Shown one piece after another: positions 34,355-42,956 of a DNA stretch of 64,000 nucleotides. Position 1 is the first letter of the stretch. The number at the start of each line of letters is the position of its first letter. The DNA is taken from NCBI RefSeq assembly GCF_003634825.1, contig NZ_RBXD01000001.1:1882501-1946500 (forward strand). The letters are read 5' to 3'. The notes beneath the pieces were generated by a model that saw nothing but the letters and a program-made list of their open reading frames with translations, did not search any database and was not told where the DNA came from. A program made the position numbers and the translations under genes. The DNA is from Flavobacterium sp. 123 (GTDB lineage Bacteria > Bacteroidota > Bacteroidia > Flavobacteriales > Flavobacteriaceae).

Positions 34355-35494
34355 ATGGATTTTAATCTAACAGAAGAGCATTTAATGATTCAACAAGCTG
34401 CTAGAGATTTTGCTCAAATCGAATTGTTGCCAGGAGTAATTGAAAGAGATGAATATTCAAAATTTCCAACAGAGCAAGTGAAAAAAATGGCAGAACTTGG
34501 ATTCTTGGGAATGATGGTTGATCCTAAATATGGAGGGTCAGGTCTAGATAGCGTGTCCTATGTTTTAGCGATGACTGAAATTGCTAAAGTTGATGCTTCT
34601 GCGGCGGTAATTATGTCGGTCAATAACTCGTTAGTTTGTGCTGGATTAGAAAAATATTGCAATGAAGAGCAAAAGATAAAGTATTTAACGCCCTTGGCAA
34701 AAGGGGATGTTATAGGTGCTTTTTGTTTATCAGAACCAGAAGCAGGATCTGACGCGACTTCGCAAAAAACAACTGCAATCGATAAAGGCGATTATTATTT
34801 ATTGAACGGAACAAAAAACTGGATTACTAATGGTTCGTCAGCATCAATTTATATTGTTATTGCTCAAACTGATGTTGAAAAAGGGCATAAAGGAATCAAT
34901 GCTTTTATAGTCGAGAAAGCTTGGGCTGGTTTTGATATTGGTCCAAAAGAGAAAAAAATGGGAATTCGTGGCTCAGATACACATTCTTTGATGTTTACTG
35001 ATGTAAAGGTTCCAAAGGAAAATAGAATTGGTGCGGATGGATTCGGGTTTAATTTTGCAATGGCGGTATTAAACGGTGGTAGGATAGGAATTGCTTCTCA
35101 GGCTCTAGGAATTGCAACAGGAGCATATGAGTTAGCATTGAAATATTCGCAGGAGCGTAAAGCTTTTGGTAAAGAAATTTTCAAACATCAAGCAATCGCT
35201 TTTAAGCTTGCGGATATGGCTACTCAAATTATGGCTGCTAAAATGCTATGTTTGAAAGCAGCTTCAGAAAAAGATGAAGGAAAAGACATTTCGCAATCTG
35301 GTGCGATGGCTAAATTATTTGCTTCGCAAACGGCTATGGACACTACTATTGAAGCGGTACAAATACATGGAGGGAATGGATATGTTGCTGAATATCATGT
35401 AGAACGAATGATGCGAGATGCGAAAATCACACAGATTTATGAAGGAACATCTGAGATTCAAAGAATTGTTATTTCAAGAACTTTGATTTCATAA
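34355..35494 (+). CDS. Acyl-CoA dehydrogenase (short/medium-chain type)
   Basis: 379 residues, the common length for the family. FCLSEPEAGSDATSQ and YLLNGTKNWITNG are FAD/substrate motifs, and the C-terminal IYEGTSEIQRIVISR carries the catalytic Glu. It oxidises acyl-CoA to enoyl-CoA and passes electrons to electron-transfer flavoprotein. Chain length or branched-chain preference is not readable. It is monocistronic and ends at a strong terminator. Confidence 0.93.
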   Translation: MDFNLTEEHLMIQQAARDFAQIELLPGVIERDEYSKFPTEQVKKMAELGFLGMMVDPKYGGSGLDSVSYVLAMTEIAKVDASAAVIMSVNNSLVCAGLEKYCNEEQKIKYLTPLAKGDVIGAFCLSEPEAGSDATSQKTTAIDKGDYYLLNGTKNWITNGSSASIYIVIAQTDVEKGHKGINAFIVEKAWAGFDIGPKEKKMGIRGSDTHSLMFTDVKVPKENRIGADGFGFNFAMAVLNGGRIGIASQALGIATGAYELALKYSQERKAFGKEIFKHQAIAFKLADMATQIMAAKMLCLKAASEKDEGKDISQSGAMAKLFASQTAMDTTIEAVQIHGGNGYVAEYHVERMMRDAKITQIYEGTSEIQRIVISRTLIS

Positions 35495-35514
35495 TTAAAA
35501 AGGTTTATTATCTT

Positions 35515-35553
35515 TAAAAAGTCCAATCTAATTATTTTTAGATTGGACTTTTT
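35515..35553 (+). terminator. Terminator after acyl-CoA dehydrogenase
   Basis: AAAAAGTCCAATCTAA pairs with TTAGATTGGACTTTTT, a 16-bp stem ending in the U-tract. Confidence 0.92.
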
Positions 35554-35656
35554 AAATTATTCTAATATTTTATGGATACTTAAAATTGATTTTCTTTTTT
35601 ATGTAATTTTGGTTTTCATGATTATAAAGCGAGAATCTGAATTTGTTAAAGTCTAA

Positions 35657-36154
35657 ATGTATACTATGCTAACCTCTTCTATAAATAAAAGTCTGAACGA
35701 ATTGATTCATTTGCTGGGTCAATTGTCAAATGAGGATTACGCTGAATCTTGTCCTGAATTGAGTGGCGCTAGTATCGGAGAGCATACAAGACATATTATT
35801 GAAATGTTTCAATGTTTAGAAAATCAATACGATTCGGGAATTATAAATTATGATAAAAGAGAACGAAATGTATTGATTCAAACAAACACTAATTTTGCTC
35901 AGAATCAAATTGTATCCATTCAAGACAATCTCGAAAAAGAAAATAAAAACCTCATATTGCAACAAATTATTGATGATGAGGAAATCAGAATTCAAAGTAA
36001 TTATCTGAGAGAACTCTTGTATAATTTGGAACATTGTATTCATCATCAAGCACTTATTAAAGTGGCAGTTTTGAAACGTTCTGCTGTTTTTGTTGATGAA
36101 AATTTCGGGGTTGCTCGTTCTACAATTGAATATAGAAAAAGATGTGTACAGTAA
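35657..36154 (+). CDS. DinB/YfiT-like four-helix protein
   Basis: 165 residues. The predicted helices carry a candidate metal triad: His in IGEHTRHIIEM (near 47) and LEHCIHHQALI (near 130), as in the DinB superfamily. Such proteins are often thiol-linked metalloenzymes, but no specific function can be assigned. The next gene starts 13 bases before this stop, so they are translationally coupled. An ATG 9 bases downstream is an alternative start. Confidence 0.75.
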   Translation: MYTMLTSSINKSLNELIHLLGQLSNEDYAESCPELSGASIGEHTRHIIEMFQCLENQYDSGIINYDKRERNVLIQTNTNFAQNQIVSIQDNLEKENKNLILQQIIDDEEIRIQSNYLRELLYNLEHCIHHQALIKVAVLKRSAVFVDENFGVARSTIEYRKRCVQ

Positions 36155-36852
36155 GTTTTGTTTCTTCTCAAGATAAGATTATCATTACTTCGAATCGAGA
36201 TGAAAAAGTAATTAGACCAACCGCAATTCCTCCAAAAGAGCATACAATAAACGGGAAATCTATTTTTTTTCCAAAAGATCCAAAAGCAGGAGGAACTTGG
36301 TTCGCTGTAGATGTTTACGGGACTGTTTTAGTATTGCTAAATGGTGCTGAAGAAAAACACGAAGTAAAACTACCATATCGGAAAAGTCGGGGATTGATTG
36401 TTTTGGATATTATTTCAAGTGAATCGCCAAAGGATTTTTGGAGCCAAATTGATTTAGAAAACATAGAGCCTTTTACTCTTATTTTATACCAAAATAGCAA
36501 GCTTTTTCAATTGAGATGGAATGGAAATCAAAAAGAAAGTATTTCGTTGCCTTTAGATAAAAAGCATATTTGGTCTTCGGTAACTTTATACCCAAAGGAA
36601 ATTAGAGCGAAACGTTCGGATTGGTTTTACACTTTTTTGGATCAAAATCCTGCTATTTCAGAAACGGAATTACTTACTTTTCATAGATACACAGAAGAAG
36701 GAAATCAAGAAAACGGATTGGTTATTAACAGACAGGAAGCTATGAAAACCTTAAGCATAACGCAATGTGCCATTGAAAATAATAAAGTAGTTATCTTGCA
36801 TAGCGATTTAATTGCCAAGGAAGATTTTAATACTTCATTTATCACCGTTTAA
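36142..36852 (+). CDS. NRDE/TANGO2-family protein (Ntn-type fold)
   Basis: 236 residues. It starts MCTVSF, placing Cys2 as the possible N-terminal nucleophile, then has ITSNRDE near residue 20, the motif that names the family; KAGGTWFAVDVYG and RKSRGLIVLDI follow. The start overlaps the end of the DinB-like gene by 13 bases. TANGO2 homologues have been linked to haem handling and membrane lipid state in other organisms; the bacterial role is unknown. Confidence 0.82.
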   Translation: MCTVSFVSSQDKIIITSNRDEKVIRPTAIPPKEHTINGKSIFFPKDPKAGGTWFAVDVYGTVLVLLNGAEEKHEVKLPYRKSRGLIVLDIISSESPKDFWSQIDLENIEPFTLILYQNSKLFQLRWNGNQKESISLPLDKKHIWSSVTLYPKEIRAKRSDWFYTFLDQNPAISETELLTFHRYTEEGNQENGLVINRQEAMKTLSITQCAIENNKVVILHSDLIAKEDFNTSFITV

Positions 36853-36861
36853 AAAATTAAA

Positions 36862-37896
36862 ATGAGACTTTTTTTTCATAAGCTTACACATTGGGAATAT
36901 TGGCCTTTCCAGATTGTCTACATCCCGATTTATTTTCTTTGGGCATACTATTCGTTGAAGGCAAAATCAATTTTTTTCTTTAATGCTTCAAATCCGTCAA
37001 TTAAAAATGGTGGTTTTATGATGGAATCAAAAAAGAAGATTTATGATTTGATTCCGAAGCAGTATTATCCAAAAACGATTTTGATACCAGAAGCGACTTC
37101 ATTCGAGATTGTACTAGAAACAATTAAAGATTCTAAAATTGCCTATCCTTTTATTGCAAAGCCAGATATAGGTTTGCGGGGTTCAGGAGTAAAAAAGATT
37201 AATTCTCAGGATGATTTGCTACTATATTCACAAAAAGCAGATTTTGATTATATTATACAAAATCTGATTCCATACGAAAACGAGGTTGGGATTTTTTATG
37301 TTCGATATCCAAATGAAAATAAAGGGAGAATCACAGGAATAGTTTCAAAAGAATTTATGATTGTTACAGGTGATGGCGTTTCTAGTATTGAAACGTTGAT
37401 TAATAAGAATCCAAGGTATGAACTGCAATTAAAAGCGTTGCAAAAAGAATATGGTAAGCAATTATTGGATGTTTTGCCAAAAGGAGAAAAACGAAATCTT
37501 GTGCCGTATGGCAATCATGCTAGAGGAGCAAAGTTTATAGATGTAAGTCATTGGGTGACGACGGAATTATCAGCTGCGATTGATGGAATGTGTGTGCAAA
37601 TTTCAGGTTTCTATTTTGGAAGATTAGATGTGATGTATCATACTTTTGAAGAGTTAGAACGTGGAATTAATTTTTCGGTTGTGGAATTAAATGGTGCTGC
37701 TAGCGAGCCTACACATATTTATGATCCCAAGCATTCGATTTGGTTTGCTTGGAAAGAACTAGCAAGACATATTACTTATATGTATGAAATAAGTGTTGAA
37801 AATCATAAAAAAGGATTTTCTTATTTAGGATATAAAGAAGGAATTAGTGAGTATAAATTGCATTTAGGCCAAAGTAAAAAAATTGTGAAATTCTAA
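36862..37896 (+). CDS. ATP-grasp enzyme with an N-terminal membrane segment, substrate unknown
   Basis: 344 residues. A hydrophobic stretch at ~14-33 is followed by an ATP-grasp core: YPFIAKPDIGLRGSGVKKI (ATP lysine), YIIQNLIPYENEVGIFYVRY, and FGRLDVMYHTFEEL with VVELNGAASEPTHIYDP (metal-binding Asp/Glu/Asn). The fold joins a carboxylate to an amine or thiol. It resembles D-Ala-D-Ala-ligase relatives but has no recognisable substrate domain. It starts 9 bases after NRDE and ends 4 bases before a membrane protein gene, hence one operon. Confidence 0.75.
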   Translation: MRLFFHKLTHWEYWPFQIVYIPIYFLWAYYSLKAKSIFFFNASNPSIKNGGFMMESKKKIYDLIPKQYYPKTILIPEATSFEIVLETIKDSKIAYPFIAKPDIGLRGSGVKKINSQDDLLLYSQKADFDYIIQNLIPYENEVGIFYVRYPNENKGRITGIVSKEFMIVTGDGVSSIETLINKNPRYELQLKALQKEYGKQLLDVLPKGEKRNLVPYGNHARGAKFIDVSHWVTTELSAAIDGMCVQISGFYFGRLDVMYHTFEELERGINFSVVELNGAASEPTHIYDPKHSIWFAWKELARHITYMYEISVENHKKGFSYLGYKEGISEYKLHLGQSKKIVKF

Positions 37897-37900
37897 CAAA

Positions 37901-38542
37901 ATGAAAATAGTTAAAAATATTCTGGTGGGTTTTGTAGTAAGCTTTTTGGGCTCAATTCCTTTGGGATATTTGAATATCATTGGTTTTGAAATCTATTATA
38001 AATTAAATCAAAGTAGTTTTGTTTTTTATTTGTTAGGGGTTGTTTTTGTTGAAATTTTTATAGTTTTTTTTACGCTTAAATTTGTAAATCAATTGGTTCG
38101 TAATGATAAATTGATGCGAGTAATTGAAATTTTAACGATTGCGTTCCTTTTATTTTTAGCCTATTTTTTTCATTCTTATTCTACTCCTAAGGCTGGAGAT
38201 ACTAATTATTTAGAGCGATACAATATGTATTCTCCTTTTCTAATTGGCGTGTTTTTAAATTGTATAAACTTTATGCAGCTGCCATTTTGGTCAGGTTGGA
38301 ATTTGTACTTGATAAATGGGAATTATATTTCAGTTGAAAATAAATACAAATACTTTTTTATTATTGGAACTTCAATTGGAACCTTTTTCGGAATGTTTTT
38401 ATTTGTTTTGTTTTTAGGCTCTTTATCTCAAAGTGGCATGTACTTTTCGAGTTACATAATACCTGTGATAGTCCCATTAATTTTTGTTGCCTTGACCTGT
38501 ATCCAAGTGTATAAAGTTTTTAAAAAAAGAGTGTTTAAATGA
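37901..38542 (+). CDS. Multi-pass membrane protein, LysE-exporter-like
   Basis: 213 residues with about six membrane helices. The first carries GFVVSFLGSIPLGYLNIIG, resembling the G-x-x-P-L-G-x-x-N signature of LysE-type exporters; the family's usual conserved residues elsewhere are not clear. It follows the ATP-grasp gene by 4 bases, so it may export the product of that enzyme. This is an inference. Confidence 0.6.
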   Translation: MKIVKNILVGFVVSFLGSIPLGYLNIIGFEIYYKLNQSSFVFYLLGVVFVEIFIVFFTLKFVNQLVRNDKLMRVIEILTIAFLLFLAYFFHSYSTPKAGDTNYLERYNMYSPFLIGVFLNCINFMQLPFWSGWNLYLINGNYISVENKYKYFFIIGTSIGTFFGMFLFVLFLGSLSQSGMYFSSYIIPVIVPLIFVALTCIQVYKVFKKRVFK

Positions 38543-38550
38543 TACTTTGG

Positions 38551-38566
38551 CAAACAAATTTGTTTG
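38551..38566. promoter_or_regulatory. Perfect 16-base palindrome upstream of the SDR gene
   Basis: CAAACAAATTTGTTTG equals its own reverse complement. Its TTTG end is also the -33 element for a TATATTTG box at 38589-38596 (22-base spacer). The overlap fits a repressor site. Confidence 0.5.
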
Positions 38567-38618
38567 AATAGATTGTATAAACATAAATTATATTTGCTGT
38601 TTTTTTAGCGCTTTTGCT

Positions 38619-38626
38619 TATTTTTG
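38619..38626 (+). promoter_or_regulatory. TATTTTTG box four bases before the SDR start codon
   Basis: TATTTTTG-TTTC-ATG. Transcription from this -7 box would begin at or beside the A of ATG (38631), giving a leaderless mRNA. TTTG at 38593-38596 is 22 bases upstream and could be its -33 element. Confidence 0.6.
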
Positions 38627-38630
38627 TTTC

Positions 38631-39308
38631 ATGAAAAATATTATTGTCACAGGAACAAGTAGGGGTATAGGATTAGAATTGGTTTTGCAGTTTGCTAATG
38701 CAGGGCATCAAGTATTAGCTCTTTCTAGAAAAATTCCACAAGCTTTATTAGGAAATGAAAACATTACCTGTCTTTCTGTTGATTTATTTAAAGAATCTGA
38801 ATTACAAAAAGTAGAAAATTTTCTTTCTACATCATGGAAACATATTGATGCGGTTGTGCATAATGCAGGGAGTTTATTGTTTAAACCATTTGTAGAAACT
38901 ACTCAAGAAGATTTTGAAAGCATTTATAGAGTTAATGTTTTTGGCGTCGCTAATTTAACTCGTATTTGTGTGCCTTATTTACAAAAAGGGAGTCATGTTG
39001 TGACAATAAGTTCTATGGGAGGAATTCAGGGGAGTCTTAAATTCCCAGGACTTGCAGCCTATAGTTCTAGTAAAGGAGCTGTTATTACGCTGTCTGAATT
39101 ATTAGCCGAAGAATACAAACAGAAAGGAATAGCTTTCAATGTTCTAGCTCTTGGGGCTGTGCAAACCGAAATGCTAGAAGAGGCTTTTCCGGGGTACCAA
39201 GCACCTATTAAGGCAGATGAAATGGCAGAATATATTTTTAATTTTACTTTGACAGGAAATAAATATTTCAATGGGAAAGTATTACAAGTTTCTTCAACAA
39301 ATCCTTAA
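38631..39308 (+). CDS. Short-chain dehydrogenase/reductase
   Basis: 225 residues, a classical SDR. The Rossmann motif TGTSRGIGLE lies near residue 7, NAG in VVHNAGSLLFKPF near 83, catalytic Ser in TISSMGG, and YSSSKGA (Tyr-x3-Lys) near 144. The substrate is not predictable. The start is fixed by the Rossmann strand (MKNIIVTGT). A SprT-like gene follows 17 bases later. Confidence 0.9.
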   Translation: MKNIIVTGTSRGIGLELVLQFANAGHQVLALSRKIPQALLGNENITCLSVDLFKESELQKVENFLSTSWKHIDAVVHNAGSLLFKPFVETTQEDFESIYRVNVFGVANLTRICVPYLQKGSHVVTISSMGGIQGSLKFPGLAAYSSSKGAVITLSELLAEEYKQKGIAFNVLALGAVQTEMLEEAFPGYQAPIKADEMAEYIFNFTLTGNKYFNGKVLQVSSTNP

Positions 39309-39325
39309 CTCGTAATTCTAAACAA

Positions 39326-39925
39326 TTGAGCGAAACCTTAGCTAGATATTTACCTGAACATGCTGTAAAGCCAGTCTTTGAGCTTATAGTGGTGAATCAA
39401 GTGCATCTCAAAATTGTGAATGAGCGCGTAACGCGTCATGGAGATTATCGAAAAGGGCTGAATGGTAAACACGAAATTACGGTTAATTCAAGTTTAAATA
39501 AATATAAGTTTTTAATCACTTTGATTCATGAGATTTCTCATTTGGTAGCATTTGAAAAATTTGGTCGAAACATCAAACCTCATGGTGACGAATGGAAATA
39601 TTCTTTTCAGCGTTTAATGATTCCGTTTATTAGACCTGAAATTTTTCCCAATCATTTGTTGCCATTATTGGCTAGGCATTTTAAAAATCCAACAGCAAGT
39701 AGCGATACTGATACAACTTTATCTCTGGCACTAAAGCAGTTTGATCTGCAGAATGATAAAAATTATATTTTTGAAATTCCTTACGGAAGCGTTTTTAGAA
39801 TTCAAAATGGCAAGATTTTCAAGAAGATTGCTGTAAGGACAAAACGTTTTGAGTGCATGGAATTAAATTCTGGTAAGACCTATCTTTTTAATCCAAATGC
39901 AGAAGTTGAGTTGTTAAACTCTTAG
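39326..39925 (+). CDS. SprT-like zinc metalloprotease-domain protein (TTG start)
   Basis: 199 residues. The zinc motif is IHEISHLVAFEKFG (HExxH, near residues 73-77) with a third His in KPHGDEWK. The start is TTG at 39326: no ATG lies before the conserved domain in this frame. SprT-like domains occur in protein-DNA crosslink proteases, but bacterial members are poorly studied. It lies right after the SDR gene and its stop is 5 bases from the convergent mlaF stop. Confidence 0.82.
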   Translation: MSETLARYLPEHAVKPVFELIVVNQVHLKIVNERVTRHGDYRKGLNGKHEITVNSSLNKYKFLITLIHEISHLVAFEKFGRNIKPHGDEWKYSFQRLMIPFIRPEIFPNHLLPLLARHFKNPTASSDTDTTLSLALKQFDLQNDKNYIFEIPYGSVFRIQNGKIFKKIAVRTKRFECMELNSGKTYLFNPNAEVELLNS

Positions 39926-39930
39926 TTACT

Positions 39931-40692
39931 TTAGCCTTTTAAATAGGCTTCTCTTACTTTTTTAAATAATTCAGAAGAATAAACAAAGTCTACAACAGCT
40001 TCATTGTTAGTTCTGAAAATTTCTTCTTTTGTTCCTTCCCAAGCTTTTACTCCGTTTTTAAGGAACAAAATTTTATCCCCAATTTCCATAACGGAGTTCA
40101 TATCATGTGTGTTGATAACCGTAGTGATATTATATTCTTCGGTGATTTCTTGGATAAGATTATCAATCAAAATAGCTGTATTTGGATCTAAACCTGAATT
40201 GGGCTCATCGCAGAATAGGTACTTTGGGTTGTTTACAATAGCACGTGCTATAGCAACACGTTTTTGCATACCTCCAGAAATTTGTGAAGGTAATTTTTTA
40301 TGTGCATTTACTAAATTGACTCTTTCTAAAACAAAATCAACTCTTTCTTTAATTTTAGCTTTGCTTTCGTGTGTGAACATTTGTAATGGAAACCCAACAT
40401 TTTCCTCCACGGTCATAGAATCGAATAAGGCGCTTCCTTGAAAAACCATTCCAATTTCGGTACGCAATTCTCGTTTTTCTTCCGCATCTAGTTCGGAGTA
40501 AATTCTCCCATCAAATGAGATTGTTCCAAGATCAGGCGAGTATATTCCTAAAAGACTTTTTAGTAAAACCGTTTTTCCAGAACCACTTTGTCCAATGATT
40601 AAGTTAGTTTTTCCAGCTTCAAAAACAGCAGATATACCTTTAAGTACTTTGCTATCGCCAAATGATTTTTCTATGTTTTTTATTTCTATCAT
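39931..40692 (-). CDS. mlaF: ABC transporter ATPase, MlaF-like lipid transport
   Basis: 253 residues from ATG 40692. A longer frame to 40752 exists, but this ATG overlaps the mlaE stop as ATGA (translational coupling), and MIEIKNIEKSFG is the usual start of the family. Walker A is GQSGSGKTVLL, the signature SGGMQKRVAIARA, and Walker B YLFCDEPNSGLDP. It energises lipid transport between the membranes with MlaE. No MCE-domain (MlaD) gene adjoins. Confidence 0.9.
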   Translation of the reverse strand: MIEIKNIEKSFGDSKVLKGISAVFEAGKTNLIIGQSGSGKTVLLKSLLGIYSPDLGTISFDGRIYSELDAEEKRELRTEIGMVFQGSALFDSMTVEENVGFPLQMFTHESKAKIKERVDFVLERVNLVNAHKKLPSQISGGMQKRVAIARAIVNNPKYLFCDEPNSGLDPNTAILIDNLIQEITEEYNITTVINTHDMNSVMEIGDKILFLKNGVKAWEGTKEEIFRTNNEAVVDFVYSSELFKKVREAYLKG

Positions 40693-41438
40693 GAGCCTAA
40701 TAACAATTGCGTTAATATATAATTGAAAAGAATTATAGAAACTGATGTCCAAACAAATGACACTGTACTTGCTTTTCCTACTTCAAGAGCGCCACCTTTC
40801 ATATAATATCCATGAAACGATGGGATTGTAGCCAATAAAAATGCAAATATTAATGTTTTTATAAAAGCATATGTTATGTGGAAAGGAATAAATTCTAACT
40901 GTGCTCCATTTATAAATTGATCACTTGAAGTAAATCCGCCATATACCGCTGCCATCCATCCGCCAAATACGCCCAGAAACATACTAATTCCAATTACAAA
41001 AGGGTAAAGCAATAAAGCAATAATTTTAGGAAAAACTAAGTAGTTTAATGCATTTACTCCCATTACTTCTAATGCATCAATTTGCTCGGTAACTCTCATA
41101 GTTCCAATGCTTGATGTGATATAAGAACCTATTTTCCCCGCCATAATTATGGATACAAAAGTAGGAGCAAACTCTAATATTACGGATTGTCTGGTTGCAA
41201 AACCGATAAGGTATTTCGGAATAAGTGGATTTGTTAAGTTTAATGCGGTTTGGATAGCTACAACTCCTCCTACGAAGAATGAAATAAAACAAACAATCCC
41301 AAGGGAATCAATGATTAAATCATCAATTTCTTTGAAGATGAGCTTTCTCATTACGGACCATTTTGTTTGTTTGCTGAAAATTTCCTTTAGCATCAAGAAA
41401 TATCTTCCTATCTGCGTTGTATAGCGAATGAGCATCAT
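40689..41438 (-). CDS. mlaE: MlaE-like permease of the lipid ABC transporter
   Basis: 249 residues with about five membrane segments. IGVVCFISFFVGGVVAIQ-type opening, FAPTFVSIIMAGKIGSYITS, and the conserved IDALEVMGVNALNYLVFPK coupling segment identify MlaE. It forms the inner-membrane pore with MlaF, whose start overlaps its stop by 4 bases. Confidence 0.92.
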   Translation of the reverse strand: MMLIRYTTQIGRYFLMLKEIFSKQTKWSVMRKLIFKEIDDLIIDSLGIVCFISFFVGGVVAIQTALNLTNPLIPKYLIGFATRQSVILEFAPTFVSIIMAGKIGSYITSSIGTMRVTEQIDALEVMGVNALNYLVFPKIIALLLYPFVIGISMFLGVFGGWMAAVYGGFTSSDQFINGAQLEFIPFHITYAFIKTLIFAFLLATIPSFHGYYMKGGALEVGKASTVSFVWTSVSIILFNYILTQLLLGS

Positions 41439-41503
41439 AATTTTTACAAATAAGGGCTAAATTAAGGATTAGTTTGCAGTTTGTAGTTTTTTAAAAGAAG
41501 AAA

Positions 41504-42352
41504 CTAAAAAATTTTCTCTTTCATTTTTTGTAAGCGGTAATTTCTAATGAATTTTGCTTGCTCTTTTGTTACTAATAAAGGCATGTTTGCTGATTTTGCT
41601 TTCCAGAATCCTTTGATGTAATCTAAAAACAGTAAAGGTTTCTTTTTCATCATTGCTAATTTAGCAGATGAAATGGTTGTTATCAGAAAACCGTATCCTA
41701 AGGTGTAAAAAGATTCTCCTTGTTTGTAACGTGCCGCTTTATTGTAATTAGCACCAGTAGGTTTTAAGTGTTTTACTATAAGTGATGCATCAGTCACTAC
41801 TTTCCATCCGTAAAATTTAGACAGTAATTCATCTACAGTATCCCAACCCATAGCGGGTTTTAAATTGCCAATTTGCAAAAAACATTCTTTTCGATATGCT
41901 TTGAATGCTCCGCGAATATGATCTTTATCGGTAAGGTTCTCTAAAATCCATTCTCCGTTTTTTTCTACATAAGCAAAACCACCAGCCATTCCTACTTGCG
42001 AATCTTTTTTGAAAATGTCTAGAATAGTTTCAAAGTAATTATTTGGTAAAATTAAATCTCCGTCTAATTTCACTATAATATCGTACTGATCGTCAATAGT
42101 TTCAAAACCTTTATGAAAAGCCTGAATTACTTTGCTTCCAGGTAAATGAACAGCACTAGAAGATTTGTTTACTAGAGTGATAAATGGATTATTCTTAGCA
42201 TAATCTAACACAATTTTGGCCGTATTATCTGTTGAATTGTCATTAACGACTACAACTTTTTTAGGCAAAACGGTTTGTGAAACTAAGGATTGCAATGTTA
42301 AGCCAATAAAGGCTTCTTCATTGTATGCAGGTATAATAATGTAGTAGTTCAT
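41504..42352 (-). CDS. Family 2 glycosyltransferase
   Basis: 282 residues. The GT-A fold has YIIIPAYNEEAFIGLTLQSL, VVVNDNSTDNTA and the metal motif KLDGDLIL (D-x-D). The C-terminal half is basic and possibly membrane-associated. It shares one base with the upstream methyltransferase gene (stop/start overlap at 42352), so the two are coupled. Acceptor unknown. Confidence 0.85.
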   Translation of the reverse strand: MNYYIIIPAYNEEAFIGLTLQSLVSQTVLPKKVVVVNDNSTDNTAKIVLDYAKNNPFITLVNKSSSAVHLPGSKVIQAFHKGFETIDDQYDIIVKLDGDLILPNNYFETILDIFKKDSQVGMAGGFAYVEKNGEWILENLTDKDHIRGAFKAYRKECFLQIGNLKPAMGWDTVDELLSKFYGWKVVTDASLIVKHLKPTGANYNKAARYKQGESFYTLGYGFLITTISSAKLAMMKKKPLLFLDYIKGFWKAKSANMPLLVTKEQAKFIRNYRLQKMKEKIF

Positions 42353-42876
42353 TATTTGATTCTTTCAGCGTAAACAATGTAATATCTCGGAGTTAAGTAC
42401 CTCAATAATGGGCGAAATCCGATTTTTTTTACAGGATGCGTAAATTTTTTACTATCGATAATTTTCCAACCAGTTTTTTCTAAAAGCCAGTCTAATTGCC
42501 AATCTTCAAATTCATGATAATGTCTGTCCCACATGTCCGTTTTGCTTCTGTAAGCAGAAGAAAACCATAGGCGTAGAGGAATTGATATAAAAAGTTTATC
42601 TGATTTTATTTCCTTCAAAATGGTGAAAGGATTCAATAAATGTTCAAAGATTTCAAAAGCAGTAACTACGTCTTGATTGTCTGTTGAAAGCCCTGTTTGA
42701 TTCAAATCTAAATCTTCGCCAGTTGTGTTTTTTACTGAAAAACCTTCGGCTTTCATTATTTTAGAAAAAGGATTTTCAACACCTAAATCTAAAATAGTCT
42801 CAGAAGTTGAGATGTGTTTTTTTAAAAATTCTAAAGTATGTTTGAATCTTTTATTCGGAAACGTTTTTTCGTACAT
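42352..42876 (-). CDS. Small class I SAM-dependent methyltransferase
   Basis: 174 residues. Motif I is ILDLGVENPFSKIM near residue 25 and motif III/IV VVTAFEIFEHLLNP near 70. It is shorter than most family members and lacks a recognisable substrate cap. It is coupled to the glycosyltransferase gene. Substrate unknown; sugar or lipid carrier modification is plausible. Confidence 0.78.
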   Translation of the reverse strand: MYEKTFPNKRFKHTLEFLKKHISTSETILDLGVENPFSKIMKAEGFSVKNTTGEDLDLNQTGLSTDNQDVVTAFEIFEHLLNPFTILKEIKSDKLFISIPLRLWFSSAYRSKTDMWDRHYHEFEDWQLDWLLEKTGWKIIDSKKFTHPVKKIGFRPLLRYLTPRYYIVYAERIK

Positions 42877-42885
42877 TATTTTATT

Positions 42886-42949
42886 GTTTAAAGCTTAAAG
42901 TTTGAGGTTTTGTATTCTGTCAAGGAACTTTAAACTTTAAACTTTAAAC
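42886..42949. repeat. Spacer hairpin with tandem ACTTTAA repeats
   Basis: GTTTAAAGCTTAAAGTTT (42886-42903) pairs with AAACTTTAAACTTTAAAC (42932-42949), one mismatch in 18. The right arm consists of three ACTTTAA units (42927-42947). It sits between the KAS III and methyltransferase genes. Confidence 0.75.
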
Positions 42950-42956
42950 TTTTTAT

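Noticed and set aside
35586..35611. Promoter TTG-N15-TAATTTTG upstream of the DinB-like gene
   Set aside because: The spacer is too short for the Bacteroidota consensus; kept out of the feature list.
40693..40752. Longer start of mlaF
   Set aside because: The ATGA overlap with mlaE and the family N-terminus support ATG at 40692.
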